Source: Vicinamibacterales bacterium (GTDB lineage: Bacteria; Acidobacteriota; Vicinamibacteria; Vicinamibacterales; Fen-181). Taken from it: a stretch of DNA of 64,000 bases. Positions 51,672 to 59,623 of the stretch are shown one piece after another (the stretch's first letter is position 1; every line of letters begins with the position of its first letter). The stretch is from assembly GCA_036504215.1 (NCBI GenBank), contig DASXVO010000085.1, positions 35,834 through 99,833 on the forward strand. Direction: 5' to 3'. The notes under the pieces were generated by a model, which searched no databases, was not told where the DNA came from, and saw only the letters and a list, made by a program, of their open reading frames with translations. Made by a program: the position numbers and the translations under genes.

Positions 51672-54182
51672 TCACGATCGATAGAACGCTCGTTTCGCCA
51701 ACTCGGCGGCCGCGATGTAAAGCACCACCACCGCTCCCAGCGCCGCGAGGTACCAGGGGCCCAGGGGAGTGAAGCCGAAGATCGCGCCGAGCGGTGTGTA
51801 TGGAAGGGCGAGTGTCGCGGCAACCACTGCGCCGGTCGCCACGGCGAGCGGGCGGCTGGGCCGGCTCATGAAGAACGGTCTCCGCGTCCGGACAACGAGC
51901 ACGACGAGCGACGCCGACACCACCGACTCCAGGAACCAGCCCGTCCTGAACTGCTCCGGTGTCGAGCCGAGCAGATACAACACGCCGAACGTCGCGTAGT
52001 CGAATACCGAACTGACCAGGCCGAACGTCATCATGAAGTTCCGGATGAACCGCGTGTCCCAACGCCGCGGTTTCTCGACCATCTCGGCGTCCACCGTATC
52101 GGTCGCAATCGTCATCTCCGGGAAGTCGGTCATCAGGTTCGTGAGCAGGATCTGCTTGGGCAGGAGCGGCAGGAACGGCAGGAACAGCGACACGCCGGCC
52201 ATGCTGAACATGTTGCCGAAGTTCGCGCTGGTGGCCATGAACACGTACTTCAGCGTGTTGCCGAACGTGATGCGTCCTTCCTGCACGCCCTGCACCAGGA
52301 CGCCGAGGTCTCGCTCGAGGAGCACGATGTCCGCGGCCTCCTTGGCCACGTCCACCGCGCTCTCGACCGAGATCCCGACATCTGCCGCATGGAGAGCGGA
52401 CGCGTCGTTGATGCCGTCACCCATGTAGCCCACGACATTGCCGGCCTTCATCAACGCGAGGATGATCCGTTCCTTCTGGTTGGGCTCGATCTCGGCGAAG
52501 ATGTCCACGTCGTTCACCCGGCCCAGGAGCGCCTCGTCGCTCATGTGCCGAAGATCCGTGCCGCTCAGAAGTTGAGGATTCGAGAGCCCGACCTGCGCGC
52601 TGGTATGGGCCGCCACCAGCCGGTTGTCGCCTGTAATCATCTTCACGAACACGCCGAGGCGTTTCAGTTCGCTGATCGTGGCCCCAATCCCGGCCTTGGG
52701 AGGGTCGTCGAGGACGAGCAGGCCGGCGAAGACCATCTCCGACTCCTGGTCCGTCGAGATGTCCGAGGCCGACCCGACGTCGCGACAGGCGATGCCCAAG
52801 GTCCGGAATCCCTGGCCGGAGAGGTCCGTAAATCGCTTCATGATCTGATCACGGACCGTCGCGATCTGAACGTCCGCACCCTCGGCCGTCTTCGCCCTCG
52901 AGCAGATGGCGAGCACCTCCGCCAGTGCCCCCTTGGTGATCATCACGTGCCGGTTCCCGTCGGCGACCAGCACGCTGAGGCGCTTGCGGATGAAGTCGTA
53001 CGGCACCTCGTCGAGCTTCCGGCTGCCGCCGAGATCGAACTGGCGGTGGCTGCGGATCGCCTCGTCAATCGGGTTGACCAGGCCGGTCTCGAAGAAGGCG
53101 TTGAGGTAGGCGTAGCGCAGCACCTCCTCGCTCTCCTGGCCCTCGAGGTTCTGCGCCGAGTGGACGCGCACCACACCCTCGGTCAACGTGCCGGTCTTGT
53201 CGCAGCAGAGCACGTTCATGCTGCCGAAGTTCTCGATCGACGAGAGGCGCCGGACGATCACCTTGCCGACCGCCATGCGCTTGGCGCCGTGCGCGAGGTT
53301 GATGCTGATGATCGCGGGAAGGAGCTGTGGCGTCAGACCGACGGCCACGGCCAGCGAGAAGATGAAGGCCTCGAGAACCGGGCGGTGGAAGTAGACGTTG
53401 ATCGCGAAGATGGCGATCACGAGCACCAGCGTGACCTCCATGAGGAGGTATCCGAAGCGTCTGACGCCGCGCTCGAATTCGGTCTCAGGAGAACGAAGAC
53501 GCAGCCGCTCCGCCACCTTGCCGAACTCGGTCGTCGTCCCCGTGCGCACCACCACGGCCACCGCGCTGCCGCTGACCACGTGCGTGCCCATGAAGAGTGT
53601 GTTGGTCCGCTGGCCGAGCGGTGCGTCTGGAGCGACGGTTCCCTCAGCCTTCGCCACCGGATAGGTCTCGCCCGTGAGCGTCGCTTCATCCAGGAAGAGA
53701 TCCTTCGACTCGAGCAACAGGCAGTCCCCCGGAATGCTCTTGCCGGCTGACAGGACCACGACGTCGCCCGGGACCACCTCCGTCACCGGAATTTCCTTCT
53801 GTGCACCGTCCCGGAGCGCCGTCGCCTTCGTCTGCACGACGGCCAGCAGCCTGTCCACCGCGTGGGCGGCGCCGCGCTCCTGCCAGTACCCCAGCACGCC
53901 GCTCGCCAGGACGATGCCGAGGATGATCAGGGCGTCTGCGGAGTCGTGCAGGAAGAACGACAGGCCGGCCGCGAACAGCAGGATGAGGATGAGCGGGCTC
54001 TTGAACTGGCCGACGAGGAGGATCAGCTCGCCGGCTCGCTTCCTCGGCTGCAGGACATTGGGGCCGTCACGGTCGAGACGCCGCCTCGCGTCGGCGCTCG
54101 TCAGTCCCTGCGGCATCGTCTCCAGCCGCCGGAGCACGTCGGCGACGGCAGCGGTCCAGAAGAGATCGAGGGGCTCGTTCAT
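51672..54182 (-). CDS. mgtA: Magnesium-transporting P-type ATPase, MgtA type
   Basis: 836 aa from ATG 54182; an in-frame extension upstream is rejected because it crosses the promoter. Type IIIB P-ATPase that brings Mg2+ into the cell using ATP. N-terminal cation-ATPase domain, spans near 60-110, actuator DEATLTGETYPVAKAEG, FIFSLAVAVGLTPQLLPAI in the fourth span with the conserved P, and the phosphorylation motif CDKTGTLTEG with Asp328. KGALAEVL lies in the nucleotide domain, and MITGDNRLVA and GDGINDASALHAADVGISV in the hinge, followed by six C-terminal spans. The match to MgtA is close, including GKVIVRRLSSIENFGSMN. A dyad promoter at 54219-54261 controls it, so Mg2+ uptake would respond to the island's regulators; no MgtC or PhoPQ genes are present. 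Confidence 0.92.
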   Translation of the reverse strand: MNEPLDLFWTAAVADVLRRLETMPQGLTSADARRRLDRDGPNVLQPRKRAGELILLVGQFKSPLILILLFAAGLSFFLHDSADALIILGIVLASGVLGYWQERGAAHAVDRLLAVVQTKATALRDGAQKEIPVTEVVPGDVVVLSAGKSIPGDCLLLESKDLFLDEATLTGETYPVAKAEGTVAPDAPLGQRTNTLFMGTHVVSGSAVAVVVRTGTTTEFGKVAERLRLRSPETEFERGVRRFGYLLMEVTLVLVIAIFAINVYFHRPVLEAFIFSLAVAVGLTPQLLPAIISINLAHGAKRMAVGKVIVRRLSSIENFGSMNVLCCDKTGTLTEGVVRVHSAQNLEGQESEEVLRYAYLNAFFETGLVNPIDEAIRSHRQFDLGGSRKLDEVPYDFIRKRLSVLVADGNRHVMITKGALAEVLAICSRAKTAEGADVQIATVRDQIMKRFTDLSGQGFRTLGIACRDVGSASDISTDQESEMVFAGLLVLDDPPKAGIGATISELKRLGVFVKMITGDNRLVAAHTSAQVGLSNPQLLSGTDLRHMSDEALLGRVNDVDIFAEIEPNQKERIILALMKAGNVVGYMGDGINDASALHAADVGISVESAVDVAKEAADIVLLERDLGVLVQGVQEGRITFGNTLKYVFMATSANFGNMFSMAGVSLFLPFLPLLPKQILLTNLMTDFPEMTIATDTVDAEMVEKPRRWDTRFIRNFMMTFGLVSSVFDYATFGVLYLLGSTPEQFRTGWFLESVVSASLVVLVVRTRRPFFMSRPSRPLAVATGAVVAATLALPYTPLGAIFGFTPLGPWYLAALGAVVVLYIAAAELAKRAFYRS

Positions 54183-54218
54183 GCCGGGGCACCTTCGGAT
54201 GGGATGGCCAAGTGCTCC

Positions 54219-54261
54219 ACGGTATCGCCGACGCAAGGATGCGTCTGTGTCAAAGTGCACA
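54219..54261 (-). promoter_or_regulatory. Crp/Fnr-type class II promoter for the P-type ATPase
   Basis: Minus strand: TGTGCA, CTTT, GACACA followed by GAC (54261-54246), then TACCGT (54224-54219) 27 nt after the right half starts. Leader of about 30 nt to the ATG at 54182. Confidence 0.68.
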
Positions 54262-54346
54262 CATCGCCCCATCGTCGATCCGACACGGTCAGGGCATCGA
54301 GGAGTGGTGTCCGGAGGCCGTCTCGGCTTCGGCCGCGACGTGCGGA

Positions 54347-55555
54347 CTACAGCTCGTACACGAGAAACGCGCCGGGCAACTCGGCATTCGTGGCTGGCTT
54401 GGTCATCGCGGGGACATGACCAAACGCCTCGACGAAGCGCGGGTTGGCGACGAAGCACGCGGCGCGCCAGCCCCAGAAACGCGAGAGCGCGTGTCCCATG
54501 CCGGCGTAGAGGTCGAGCAGCTTCCGCTCCCCTCCCTCGCCGCCGATCCGGACCCCGTACGGCGGGTTGAAACAGAATACGCCCGGCTGCATGCCGGCCG
54601 CGCGCGGCAGCATGCCGGCCACATAGTCCGGCGTCAACGCACGCATATCCTTCTGCCCGATGACGATCGATTCCTTGTACGACGGCCCGGTCAGACCGGC
54701 CGCACGAAGGTTCCCCACCATTGTCGGGATTCTCTCCTCGTCGACATCGAGCGCGAGGATCCTCGGCACGGTGCCGGGAAAGAGATCTGGCGTCTCGGCC
54801 GGCAGCCCGGCGAACGCCGCGAGGTGCCGAAACGGGAGGTCCGCGGGACGCCGAATCGCGGCACCGACTGCCAGGCCGGCCGCTTCGATGGGGATCGTGC
54901 CGCTTCCGGCCATCGGATCGACGAGCGGTTCGACTCGTGCGTCCCACCGCGACAGCATGATCAGCTGGGCCGCCAGGGTCTCGCGCAGCGGAGCGGGGCC
55001 GGCGGCAACTCGCGCGCCACGACGATGCCGCGCGCCGAGGCCGATGTCGATGCCGACCACGGTGCGGCGGCTCTCCGGCGTGCCGGCGCGCCGCGCGACG
55101 AACACCACGTCGGGCGAGTCGGCGTCAACCTCTGCCGTCACCCCGCGCGACGCCAGTGCTTCGACGAGCGCATTCTTCACGACGCCCCGCAACTGGAGCG
55201 GCGACGCCTCGAAGTCGTGGGCGGATCCGAGGTCCACCGAGATGCGCACGGTCTTGGCGGCAGGCAGTCGGTCGTCGGTCTGGAGCGCCGGCAGGAGCTC
55301 CTCGAAGAGCGGCTCGAGCCGCACGGCGGGACTCGAGAAGAGATCCCACGAAATTCGCGACGACGTCCGGTGATGACACGCGGCCACCCAGGCCATGCGG
55401 GCGTCGAATGGATAGAGCAGGGTCGCCTCACCCTCGCGCCTGGGTTTGGGAACCCGGACCTCGAAGCAAGACCGCATCACGAGGCGCTTCAACTCCGCCT
55501 CCATGACACGATTGGCGCCGCCAGACCCGGTCAGCCGAAGCTCGTTACACCGCAT
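54347..55555 (-). CDS. THUMP-domain 23S rRNA/tRNA guanine methyltransferase (RlmL-N/TrmN-like)
   Basis: 402-aa SAM-dependent methyltransferase. The N-terminus resembles a ferredoxin-like plus THUMP RNA-binding region (about 1-165). The Rossmann MTase has DPMAGSGTIPIEAAG (~218-232) for SAM binding, an acidic end of strand 2 in ILALDVDEERI, and the catalytic FNPPYGVRI (~310), the NPPY of N2-guanine methyltransferases. It corresponds to the N-terminal half of E. coli RlmL, or to stand-alone RlmL/Trm14 enzymes. The start overlaps the acyl-CoA dehydrogenase stop as TGATG, so the two are coupled in translation. Confidence 0.9.
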   Translation of the reverse strand: MRCNELRLTGSGGANRVMEAELKRLVMRSCFEVRVPKPRREGEATLLYPFDARMAWVAACHHRTSSRISWDLFSSPAVRLEPLFEELLPALQTDDRLPAAKTVRISVDLGSAHDFEASPLQLRGVVKNALVEALASRGVTAEVDADSPDVVFVARRAGTPESRRTVVGIDIGLGARHRRGARVAAGPAPLRETLAAQLIMLSRWDARVEPLVDPMAGSGTIPIEAAGLAVGAAIRRPADLPFRHLAAFAGLPAETPDLFPGTVPRILALDVDEERIPTMVGNLRAAGLTGPSYKESIVIGQKDMRALTPDYVAGMLPRAAGMQPGVFCFNPPYGVRIGGEGGERKLLDLYAGMGHALSRFWGWRAACFVANPRFVEAFGHVPAMTKPATNAELPGAFLVYEL

Positions 55556-57177
55556 CAATCACCGATCGCCAGCCCGGTCAGCTTCTCGGCGACGAAATTC
55601 ATGTCCGCGAGGCGTCCGGCCTGCAGCGCCACACCGCCCGGGAGGTCGCCGAGTTGCTGCAGCCGTGCCATGTCGTCCGCGTGCAACGCGCTCGCCGCAC
55701 TCAAGACCGCCAGCAGGCGCGTCGGCACGGAGAGCGCCACCTGGCTCGCCCACAGGCGCGATTGGGCCCTGAGCAGGGCGTCGTCCTGCCGCATGGCGGC
55801 GCGGGAAAGCGCGACGGCCGTCTCGACGTCCGCCATCGCGGTCGCGAATTCGAATGCGACGTGCTGCTGGCGCACCAGCTTCGCGCGAAAGGCCACCTGC
55901 GCGGCATCGGCCAGGAACCGCGCGGCGCGCGCGACGGCCGGCCCTCCCGCCTCGGCAAACGGCTCGACTTCCTCGGCCATGCGCAGGTAGAACTGCCCCT
56001 TGCTTCGAACGTTCTCCCGCATCCGGAAGATGCTGATGATGCTCTGCTGGATCTCGGACGTCCCCTCGTAGATCGTCAGGATGCGCGCGTCGCGGCGGAT
56101 CTTCTCCACCTCGAAATCCACGCAGTAGCCGTAGCCGCCGAGCGCCTGCACGGCGTGGTCCGCGGCGACGTTGCCGGCCTCGGTGGCAAACAGCTTCGCG
56201 ACCGAACCCTCGACCTGGCGATCCGTGTTCCCGCTGTCGAGCAGGTCGGCCACGTATTCGATATACGCCTTCGCGGCGGCCAGACGCACGCTGTTGGGCA
56301 CCAGCAGCTTGTGCGTGAACCCCTGCTTCTGAGCCAGATAGGTGCCGAACTGCTTCCTCTGCTTCGAGAACGCCACCGCCTTCTCGAGCGCCACCAGGCC
56401 GGCGCCGAGACCGAACGCGGCCACCATCAACCGCGTGTAGCCGAACACCTCGTTCGCCTGCTTGAGCCCCTGGCCTTCGCGCTCGCCCACGAGGTTGTCA
56501 GCCGGGATCACCACGTCCTGCAACAACACCTGCGCCGTATCGGAGAGCCGGATGCCGTGCTTGATCTCGTGCCGGCCCGGCGTCAGGCCGGGCGTCTGCC
56601 GCTCGACGACGAAGAAGGTCGGCCCCTCGGGGGCCTTCGCCAGAATCGTGTAGAGATCGGCAATCGATCCGTTCGAGATGAACTGCTTCACGCCGTTCAA
56701 TCGGTAGTGGGTGACCTTCCCGTCGGCGTCGGTGATGCGCTCCGCGACGGTCTTCAGGCTCTGAACGTTCGAGCCGGCCTCGGGCTCGGTGACGCCGTAG
56801 GCGACAATGAGTCCCTGTTCCGCAATCCGGGTAATCCACTTCGCCTTCTGCGCCTCGGTGCAGCCGACACGAATGGGATCGGTGCCGAGCGCAACGGCCA
56901 GCATCGCGGTGGCGAGTCCGAGGTCGATCTTGGCGAACTCCATCGACAGGCGGTAGACGTCGTACGCGCCGCCGCCCATCCCGCCGTACTCGTCGGGGAG
57001 GAACACGAGGTGCAGGCCGACATCCGGACCGAGCATGGCCCGAACGACGTCGGTCGGGCACGTGTCGGACTCGTCCCATTTCAGACGCTTCTCGAGCGGG
57101 GCCTCGCGCTCCGTGAATTCCTTCAACGTCCCGACGATCAGATCGATATCCCCGGCATCCAGCCGCTTGAACTCCAT
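55555..57177 (-). CDS. Acyl-CoA dehydrogenase
   Basis: 540-aa FAD enzyme oxidising acyl-CoA to enoyl-CoA. N-terminal helical domain, then PDEYGGMGGGAYD, the flavin-binding YGVTEPEAGSNVQSLKT, KQFISNGSIADLYTI and HGIRLSDTAQVLLQDVVIPADNLVG. The C-terminal helical domain has RLAAAKAYIEYVADLLDSG, QALGGYGYCVDFEVEKIRRDARILTIYEGTSEIQQ with the catalytic Glu of the YEGTSE motif, and about 130 extra residues at the end. That extension is typical of the long fatty-acid/aryl acyl-CoA type. GAGGAGA precedes the ATG. No electron-transfer flavoprotein or thiolase genes are in the window, so the substrate is open. Confidence 0.94.
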   Translation of the reverse strand: MEFKRLDAGDIDLIVGTLKEFTEREAPLEKRLKWDESDTCPTDVVRAMLGPDVGLHLVFLPDEYGGMGGGAYDVYRLSMEFAKIDLGLATAMLAVALGTDPIRVGCTEAQKAKWITRIAEQGLIVAYGVTEPEAGSNVQSLKTVAERITDADGKVTHYRLNGVKQFISNGSIADLYTILAKAPEGPTFFVVERQTPGLTPGRHEIKHGIRLSDTAQVLLQDVVIPADNLVGEREGQGLKQANEVFGYTRLMVAAFGLGAGLVALEKAVAFSKQRKQFGTYLAQKQGFTHKLLVPNSVRLAAAKAYIEYVADLLDSGNTDRQVEGSVAKLFATEAGNVAADHAVQALGGYGYCVDFEVEKIRRDARILTIYEGTSEIQQSIISIFRMRENVRSKGQFYLRMAEEVEPFAEAGGPAVARAARFLADAAQVAFRAKLVRQQHVAFEFATAMADVETAVALSRAAMRQDDALLRAQSRLWASQVALSVPTRLLAVLSAASALHADDMARLQQLGDLPGGVALQAGRLADMNFVAEKLTGLAIGD

Positions 57178-57363
57178 GTCTCTCCTCGACTGCGCGCGTA
57201 GGTCGCGCGTGTGGGACGCCCCGGTTGCCGTCGAAACCCGGTCGACGGATGCGGAATGGGGCGTGGGGCGAACAACGAACGGGGTTGGTAGATCGTGCCG
57301 GAAATGCGCGCGTCGTGCAACCCGTCCGCCGTGCGCCCCGGTGCCGAACGGCCTGGCCGTGCT

Positions 57364-57948
57364 CTACTGCTTCGCAGGGACGGCCTCGAGCGGGAGGGAA
57401 GGCGACCGCCAGGTCACGGTGTGACCGACGGCGCCCTGCTTGTAGTTGATCACGTCCAGTTGCTCGGGAATCACCTTGATGAGCACGAGGTTCTTCAGGC
57501 CGGGGAACGCCGTGTCCCAGTACGCCCGCTTCCGTTTCAGGATCTCCTGCATGTCGTCCACGAGCACGGCACGTCCGGACAGCGCGACGTAGCCGATGGC
57601 CTTGGCGTGGTCCGAGTAGTAGAGCAGCACTCGCGAATCCTTGCGAAGCTCCTGCACCTTGCGGCTGCCTGTGTTCGTCGCCATCCAGACGACCATCTCG
57701 TCGTCCGGCGGGAACGGGTTCATCGTCCGGGCCTGTGGGCGTCCGGAGGCATCGATGGTGACGAGGCCGCAGTAGGTCTGCGCCTGCATGACTTCGCGCG
57801 CCGCGGCAATCAACTGCGCACGGTCTGGCGTGGGACGCGGCGTCGCGGCCTGGGCCTTCGACCCGGACGATTGCTCCTGGGCGCGGGCGGCGCTGGCTGG
57901 GAAGGCGAGGGTGAGGGTGAGGGTGAGCAGGATGACGTAGGGCTTCAT
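57364..57948 (-). CDS. Exported PNPOx-like (FMN-binding split barrel) protein
   Basis: 194 aa with a signal peptide (YVILLTLTLTLAFPASAARAQ). The mature domain is a pyridoxamine-5'-phosphate-oxidase-like split barrel: YCGLVTIDASGRPQARTM, VVWMATNTGSRKVQELRKDSRVLLYYSD, AIGYVALSGRAVLVDD and a late FPGLKNLVLIKVIPEQLDVINY. It resembles general stress protein 26-type flavin or heme-degrading proteins, which are normally cytoplasmic, so export is unusual. AAGGAG lies upstream of the ATG at 57948. Reaction unknown. Confidence 0.85.
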   Translation of the reverse strand: MKPYVILLTLTLTLAFPASAARAQEQSSGSKAQAATPRPTPDRAQLIAAAREVMQAQTYCGLVTIDASGRPQARTMNPFPPDDEMVVWMATNTGSRKVQELRKDSRVLLYYSDHAKAIGYVALSGRAVLVDDMQEILKRKRAYWDTAFPGLKNLVLIKVIPEQLDVINYKQGAVGHTVTWRSPSLPLEAVPAKQ

Positions 57949-58058
57949 GAAGACTCCTTGACGAAGCAGGCCGGGCGAGTCGGGGGATTCCCGTCTCATC
58001 CGGCCCTGCAAACGTTGGAGTATTTGCCGACGTCACTCCGGACGTATCGCGGTATCGA

Positions 58059-58364
58059 CTACCAGCGCGGTTCGGAGCGGCGACGGTTGCCGCCGAAGCC
58101 GCCGCCCGACCGTTCGGGCTTCGGACGCGCCTCGTTGACGGTCAGGTTGCGGCCGCCCATCGAGTACTCGTTGAACTGGCTGATCGCCTTCTGGGCCTCA
58201 TCGTCCGTGGCCATTTCGACAAACGCGAAGCCGCGCGCGCGGCCCGTCGCCATGTCGCGCATGACGTTGACCGATTCGACCGTGCCGGCCGCACCGAACA
58301 GCTGCTGGAGTTCCGCTTCACCGACTTCGTACGGCAGGTTTCCGACGTAGAGCTTACGAGCCAT
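58059..58364 (-). CDS. RRM-domain RNA-binding protein
   Basis: 101 aa. A single RNA-recognition motif fills residues 1-80: RNP2 LYVGNLPY (5-12) and RNP1 RGFAFVEM (44-51), with aromatic residues at the RNA-contacting positions. The tail is Arg/Gly-rich. Bacterial RRM proteins of this size act in cold adaptation or as RNA chaperones. GGAAGGAGAG precedes the ATG. The long leader with an extended -10 upstream is typical of cold-shock genes. Confidence 0.93.
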   Translation of the reverse strand: MARKLYVGNLPYEVGEAELQQLFGAAGTVESVNVMRDMATGRARGFAFVEMATDDEAQKAISQFNEYSMGGRNLTVNEARPKPERSGGGFGGNRRRSEPRW

Positions 58365-58587
58365 GGGCTCACTCTCCTTCCCGCTGGGCGGGAGGTTTTT
58401 GATGGCGGACCGTCAACGTCCGTTCATCGGTTGATAGCGCTGTCGATCCGGATATGGACCTCTAGCGGGGTGGAGAAAGGCTCTTCCTGACTGATGCCGT
58501 GTGTGGGGAAGCGAGATGTGAAGCTCGATTCTTCTGTTACGCGGACAGCGGAGTGCTGTTATCCAACCTGACCGTGGCAGTATAGCA
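58365..58587 (-). promoter_or_regulatory. Extended -10 promoter and ~210-nt leader of the RRM gene
   Basis: On the minus strand TGCTATACT (58587-58579) is an extended -10 element with a weak -35 region. The start is predicted near 58572, giving an untranslated leader of about 208 nt with several short inverted repeats. Long structured leaders often regulate cold-shock mRNAs; here this is inference. Confidence 0.55.
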
Positions 58588-58620
58588 CAAATCGAAAAAT
58601 GGCTGCAGGGTCAGTCCGAT

Positions 58621-59556
58621 TCACTCATTCCAGGGAGCGCGAATTCCGAGCCGCGACAGCTTGGCCTCGAGTTCGCTCCGCTCGCGGCTGGGCCTCAGGC
58701 GGCCGTCGTCGCGGCGGTCCAGCAGGCCGTGCTCGGCGGCCAAATCGGTCGCGCGCGTCGGCCGACCCGACGAGATCGCGGCGATGACCTCGGCCTCGAC
58801 GCGCGACAACCGCAGCCCGTGCCGGCGGTAGTCGAGAAAGGCCTCCCACGTCATCGGCACCCACCGCGACACGATCTGCTCGCCGATGATGGTCGCGTAC
58901 CCGCGGATTTCCTGCTGTGCGTGCGCATCCATGCGCAGATCGAGGAAATGCAGCAGGTTGTGGAGGTCGATCTTCCAGTAGGCTTCCGTGAAGGTGGACA
59001 GTGGCAGGTCCTTGCGGGCCTGTTCCCGGGCGACACCGGCCGCGAGGCGCGCCTCGTACACCTCACGCGCCCGACCCTGCAACGCCCGCTCGTCGGCCGT
59101 CAGCCCCGCGCCGACGTCCTCCGCGAGGTAGCCCCCGCTCCCCTGCCGGTTGCCGCTCGACTGTGCACGCCACGCGTCGGCCGCCGTCCGCTGTGCCCCG
59201 TCGATCGCCTCTGAGTAACGCGTCGAGTACTCGTTCACGCTCGCCGTCCGGTGCCTGATCCACTGCCGCCAGATGTCCATCGGTACGCGGACATGAAGCT
59301 TGATCTCGCACATCTCGAACGGCGTCGTGTGGGAATGCCGCATCAGGTAGCGGATGAGCGCACGGTCTTCGTGCACACGCTTGGTGCCCTTGCCGTACGA
59401 TACGCGCGCCGCCTGCACGATCGCCGCGTCGTCGCCCATGTAGTCCACGACCCGCACGAAGCCGTCGTCGAGCACGAGGATCGGCTCGCCGAGGATCGCG
59501 TCGAGTTCGGCGACGCCTGGCCGCGCCATCTTCTCGAATCCAGTCGCTTCCGGCAT
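58621..59556 (-). CDS. thyX: FAD-dependent thymidylate synthase
   Basis: 311 aa from ATG 59556 with GAGAGG upstream. It makes dTMP from dUMP with FAD, NADPH and methylene-THF. The ThyX signature RHRTASVNEYSTRYS (about 100-114, pattern RHRxxSxNExSxRY) is present. HTTPFEMCEIKLHVRVP before it and LHNLLHFLDLRMDAHAQQEIRGYA after it are also conserved. The C-terminal ~65 residues exceed the minimal ThyX length, and their role is unclear. No ThyA is visible in the window. Confidence 0.95.
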   Translation of the reverse strand: MPEATGFEKMARPGVAELDAILGEPILVLDDGFVRVVDYMGDDAAIVQAARVSYGKGTKRVHEDRALIRYLMRHSHTTPFEMCEIKLHVRVPMDIWRQWIRHRTASVNEYSTRYSEAIDGAQRTAADAWRAQSSGNRQGSGGYLAEDVGAGLTADERALQGRAREVYEARLAAGVAREQARKDLPLSTFTEAYWKIDLHNLLHFLDLRMDAHAQQEIRGYATIIGEQIVSRWVPMTWEAFLDYRRHGLRLSRVEAEVIAAISSGRPTRATDLAAEHGLLDRRDDGRLRPSRERSELEAKLSRLGIRAPWNE

Positions 59557-59623
59557 GGTGCCCTCTCTTGACGTACTCCGGTGGGCGGGCCAAGCGCGCC
59601 CCGCCAGCACTGGGCCACCGGCC

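Noticed and set aside
51672..54947. Longer 1091-codon version of the P-type ATPase
   Set aside because: The extension is Arg-rich, runs over the promoter and into the methyltransferase gene, and lacks homology to MgtA.
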